Shown here: positions 62,397 through 64,000 of the stretch, piece by piece
Layout of the letters: each line of letters starts with the position of its first letter
Numbering within the stretch: position 1 is the stretch's first letter
NCBI GenBank assembly: GCA_963678675.1
Contig: OY783192.1
Location: 37,789,250 to 37,853,249 of the forward strand
Length of the DNA stretch: 64,000 nucleotides
Reading direction: 5' to 3'
Source: Xiphydria camelus
Taxonomy: Eukaryota > Arthropoda > Insecta > Hymenoptera > Xiphydriidae
Program-made: the position numbers and the translations under genes
The notes under the pieces: model-generated
Database searches by the model: none
The model's input: the letters and a program-made list of their open reading frames with translations, nothing else
What the model was told of the DNA's origin: nothing

Positions 62397-62908
62397 CAGT
62401 GGAACCTCATCTACCTGAAGGAGTCAAGCCTCGGCACGATGACTAGTATGAAGAAACTAGAAAGTCTCCCTCCCTCTTCCCACTCCCCACTCTTGATTCA
62501 TAGGAGTTTGCTGAACACACTATACTCGTCTCCACTCTCGATCCGTAGTTTCACGCAGGCGCGGTGCGCACGCGGGAGAGTGGGAGGAAAAGGAAATCAA
62601 ATAGGTGATCGCGCTTCCGGTGAAACATGCTCAATAAGATTACAGATTTTGTATTTGAAAGTATTCGAATATTTACTCGAACGATTCGACAGCAATGGGT
62701 TTCTCTCCGAGATTTGATATCTCTACTTGGGAAACAGGGAATTCCCCGGTTTATTGATGGTTTTATTCAGTCGTATCGCGAGGATCGTAAATTTTCCAAT
62801 GAGAGAATGTAAGAAGAAAGTTGATTAAAATCGGTGACGCCACTTTTATAAATAGATCTCGATTGGGTAACAAAGCAGGGGTAGAGGAGACTAGTTGAGG
62901 TTCGACTG
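62397..62908. mobile_element. Pogo-type MITE with TA target site
   Basis: cagtggaacctcatctacc at the left end pairs with agttgaggttcgactg at the right end with few mismatches, and TA flanks both. The cagtggaacctc terminus is characteristic of pogo-like elements. The inside is 512 bp and non-coding. Confidence 0.75.
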
Positions 62909-63321
62909 TAGTAAATTAAACAAAGAAAAGCGTTACCATAGATTATATTGGTACATACCACTTCGCCCCAACCAGTAAGGCTACAACCAGGTTTCCGTCG
63001 GCATTCAAAATAGACTACGTTGAACTGCACTACTTATTGAAAATCGCCTCGTAATCATCACGAAAAAAAGAATGCATCGTTGATACGATGACCTTGTACG
63101 AAGAAACGAAAGTAGGTACTATATTAATTCATTCATAGCTTGGAATAAATGCAAGAATGTTGCCTAAAAATATTGAAGTATGACTACTGTCTACCATTTT
63201 GCAAGATAGCTACAAAATTCATCAACCAATTATTAATTACTACTACTATTTTGGTTGCTACCATCTCTCGTGGCACAAAGCCTTTAAAAGGACTTGAACG
63301 ATTTTTCACTGAAAAAGGCCC

Positions 63322-63828
63322 TTCACATATTACGTCACACAATGTATGGCCTTTTTCGATACCCTCTCTCTCCCTTTGTCAGAATTTCGGACAAATTTAA
63401 AACCCCACCCCCTTCTGTGATGTTACAAAAATATGTAGGTATGTAACCATCTATATTTAAAAAAAAATTCTAATGTTTCGCATTTGTTTGAATTATTCTA
63501 CCTGATCTCTCTACTTCCATTTTCCTGTGATTATATGGAAAAGTAAAACGAGATATTAAATATCAATAATATACTAATTTGTTAATCTGTATTTATTTCA
63601 AAATAGTTTTGTAGTGTCTGGAATACTAGAACCTTGAGAAATAATGAACTACTGCAGTTTGTAAAAGAATGTTTCATACGAAAAATGCATTTTTTTAAAG
63701 CAATATTATACCGTTTTTTCTAAAACTTGTGATTCCATAAATACAAGCCCTCTTCCCCTCCCTTATATTACGTTTTGTCACACTTTCGTGACCCCCTGCC
63801 TTTCTTAAAGTGTGACGTAATATGTGAA
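63322..63828. mobile_element. Terminal-inverted-repeat element (ttcacatattacgtcac)
   Basis: ttcacatattacgtcacac near 63322 is mirrored by gtgtgacgtaatatgtgaa ending at 63828. Internal copies of attacg and gtcacac units lie near the right end. No transposase fragment is visible and the family is unknown. Confidence 0.7.
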
Positions 63829-64000
63829 CAGCCACAAACTAAAAATACAACTTCCAAACGTGTGTGCAAGAGGTGATCTATTAAGGATATGCGATAAAAG
63901 ACCTTATGAAATTAAGTTGACCGCGAGTAAACGAGCTATTGGTGAATTACGAAGTCACGTGATGACGCCCAAGTATAGTTCCACAGATTTACACACTTTA

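Overview
The window looks like nuclear DNA from an insect, most likely a hymenopteran. Genes are split by short GT-AG introns, the DNA is CpG-rich in coding parts and AT-rich elsewhere, and the gaps hold many short terminal-inverted-repeat elements (MITEs). There is no bacterial operon structure, rRNA or CRISPR array. Gene models were made by hand: exons were joined only where splice sites and reading phase agree, and families were named from remembered motifs, not from a database search.

Layout. (1) 575-3944 (+): membrane protein with five Fasciclin-III-type Ig domains. (2) 7459-10836 (+): superfamily 1 RNA helicase of the MOV10/Armitage type. (3) 12453-14216 (+): SAAL1 homologue, followed by a scrambled partial duplication of its own 3' end. 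(4) 15270-16571 (+): cytosolic 5'-nucleotidase III. (5) 17610-34540 (+): a large gene joining a KASH5-like EF-hand and coiled coil to an IRAG/LRMP (Jaw1) coiled coil and a C-terminal membrane anchor with a KASH-like tail. (6) 35022-38478 (-): GPATCH1. (7) 39453-41288 (+): intronless glomulin, divergent from GPATCH1. (8) 41651-42804 (+): COQ9. (9) 43904-45327 (-): SOCS6/7-type SOCS protein. (10) 49666-57675 (-): windei/ATF7IP homologue. From about 57.7 kb to the end I see no convincing gene, only a dense nest of MITEs, a microsatellite and a GC-rich island.

The genes are ordinary eukaryotic neighbours, not a functional cluster: mRNA and nucleotide metabolism (helicase, nucleotidase, GPATCH1), ubiquitin-ligase regulation (glomulin, SOCS), ubiquinone synthesis (COQ9), heterochromatin (windei/ATF7IP) and nuclear-envelope/ER anchoring (IRAG/KASH).

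The strongest unusual observation is gene 5. Splice phase is continuous from the EF-hand part across a 4-kb intron into the IRAG part, which suggests one protein combining features that vertebrates split between KASH5 and LRMP/IRAG. Other points of interest are a GC-AG intron and a 28-nt microexon in that gene, paired cysteine loss in the first two Ig domains of gene 1, the SAAL1 fragment duplication, and at least eleven distinct inverted-repeat elements, several with recognisable TA, TTA or TTAA target duplications.
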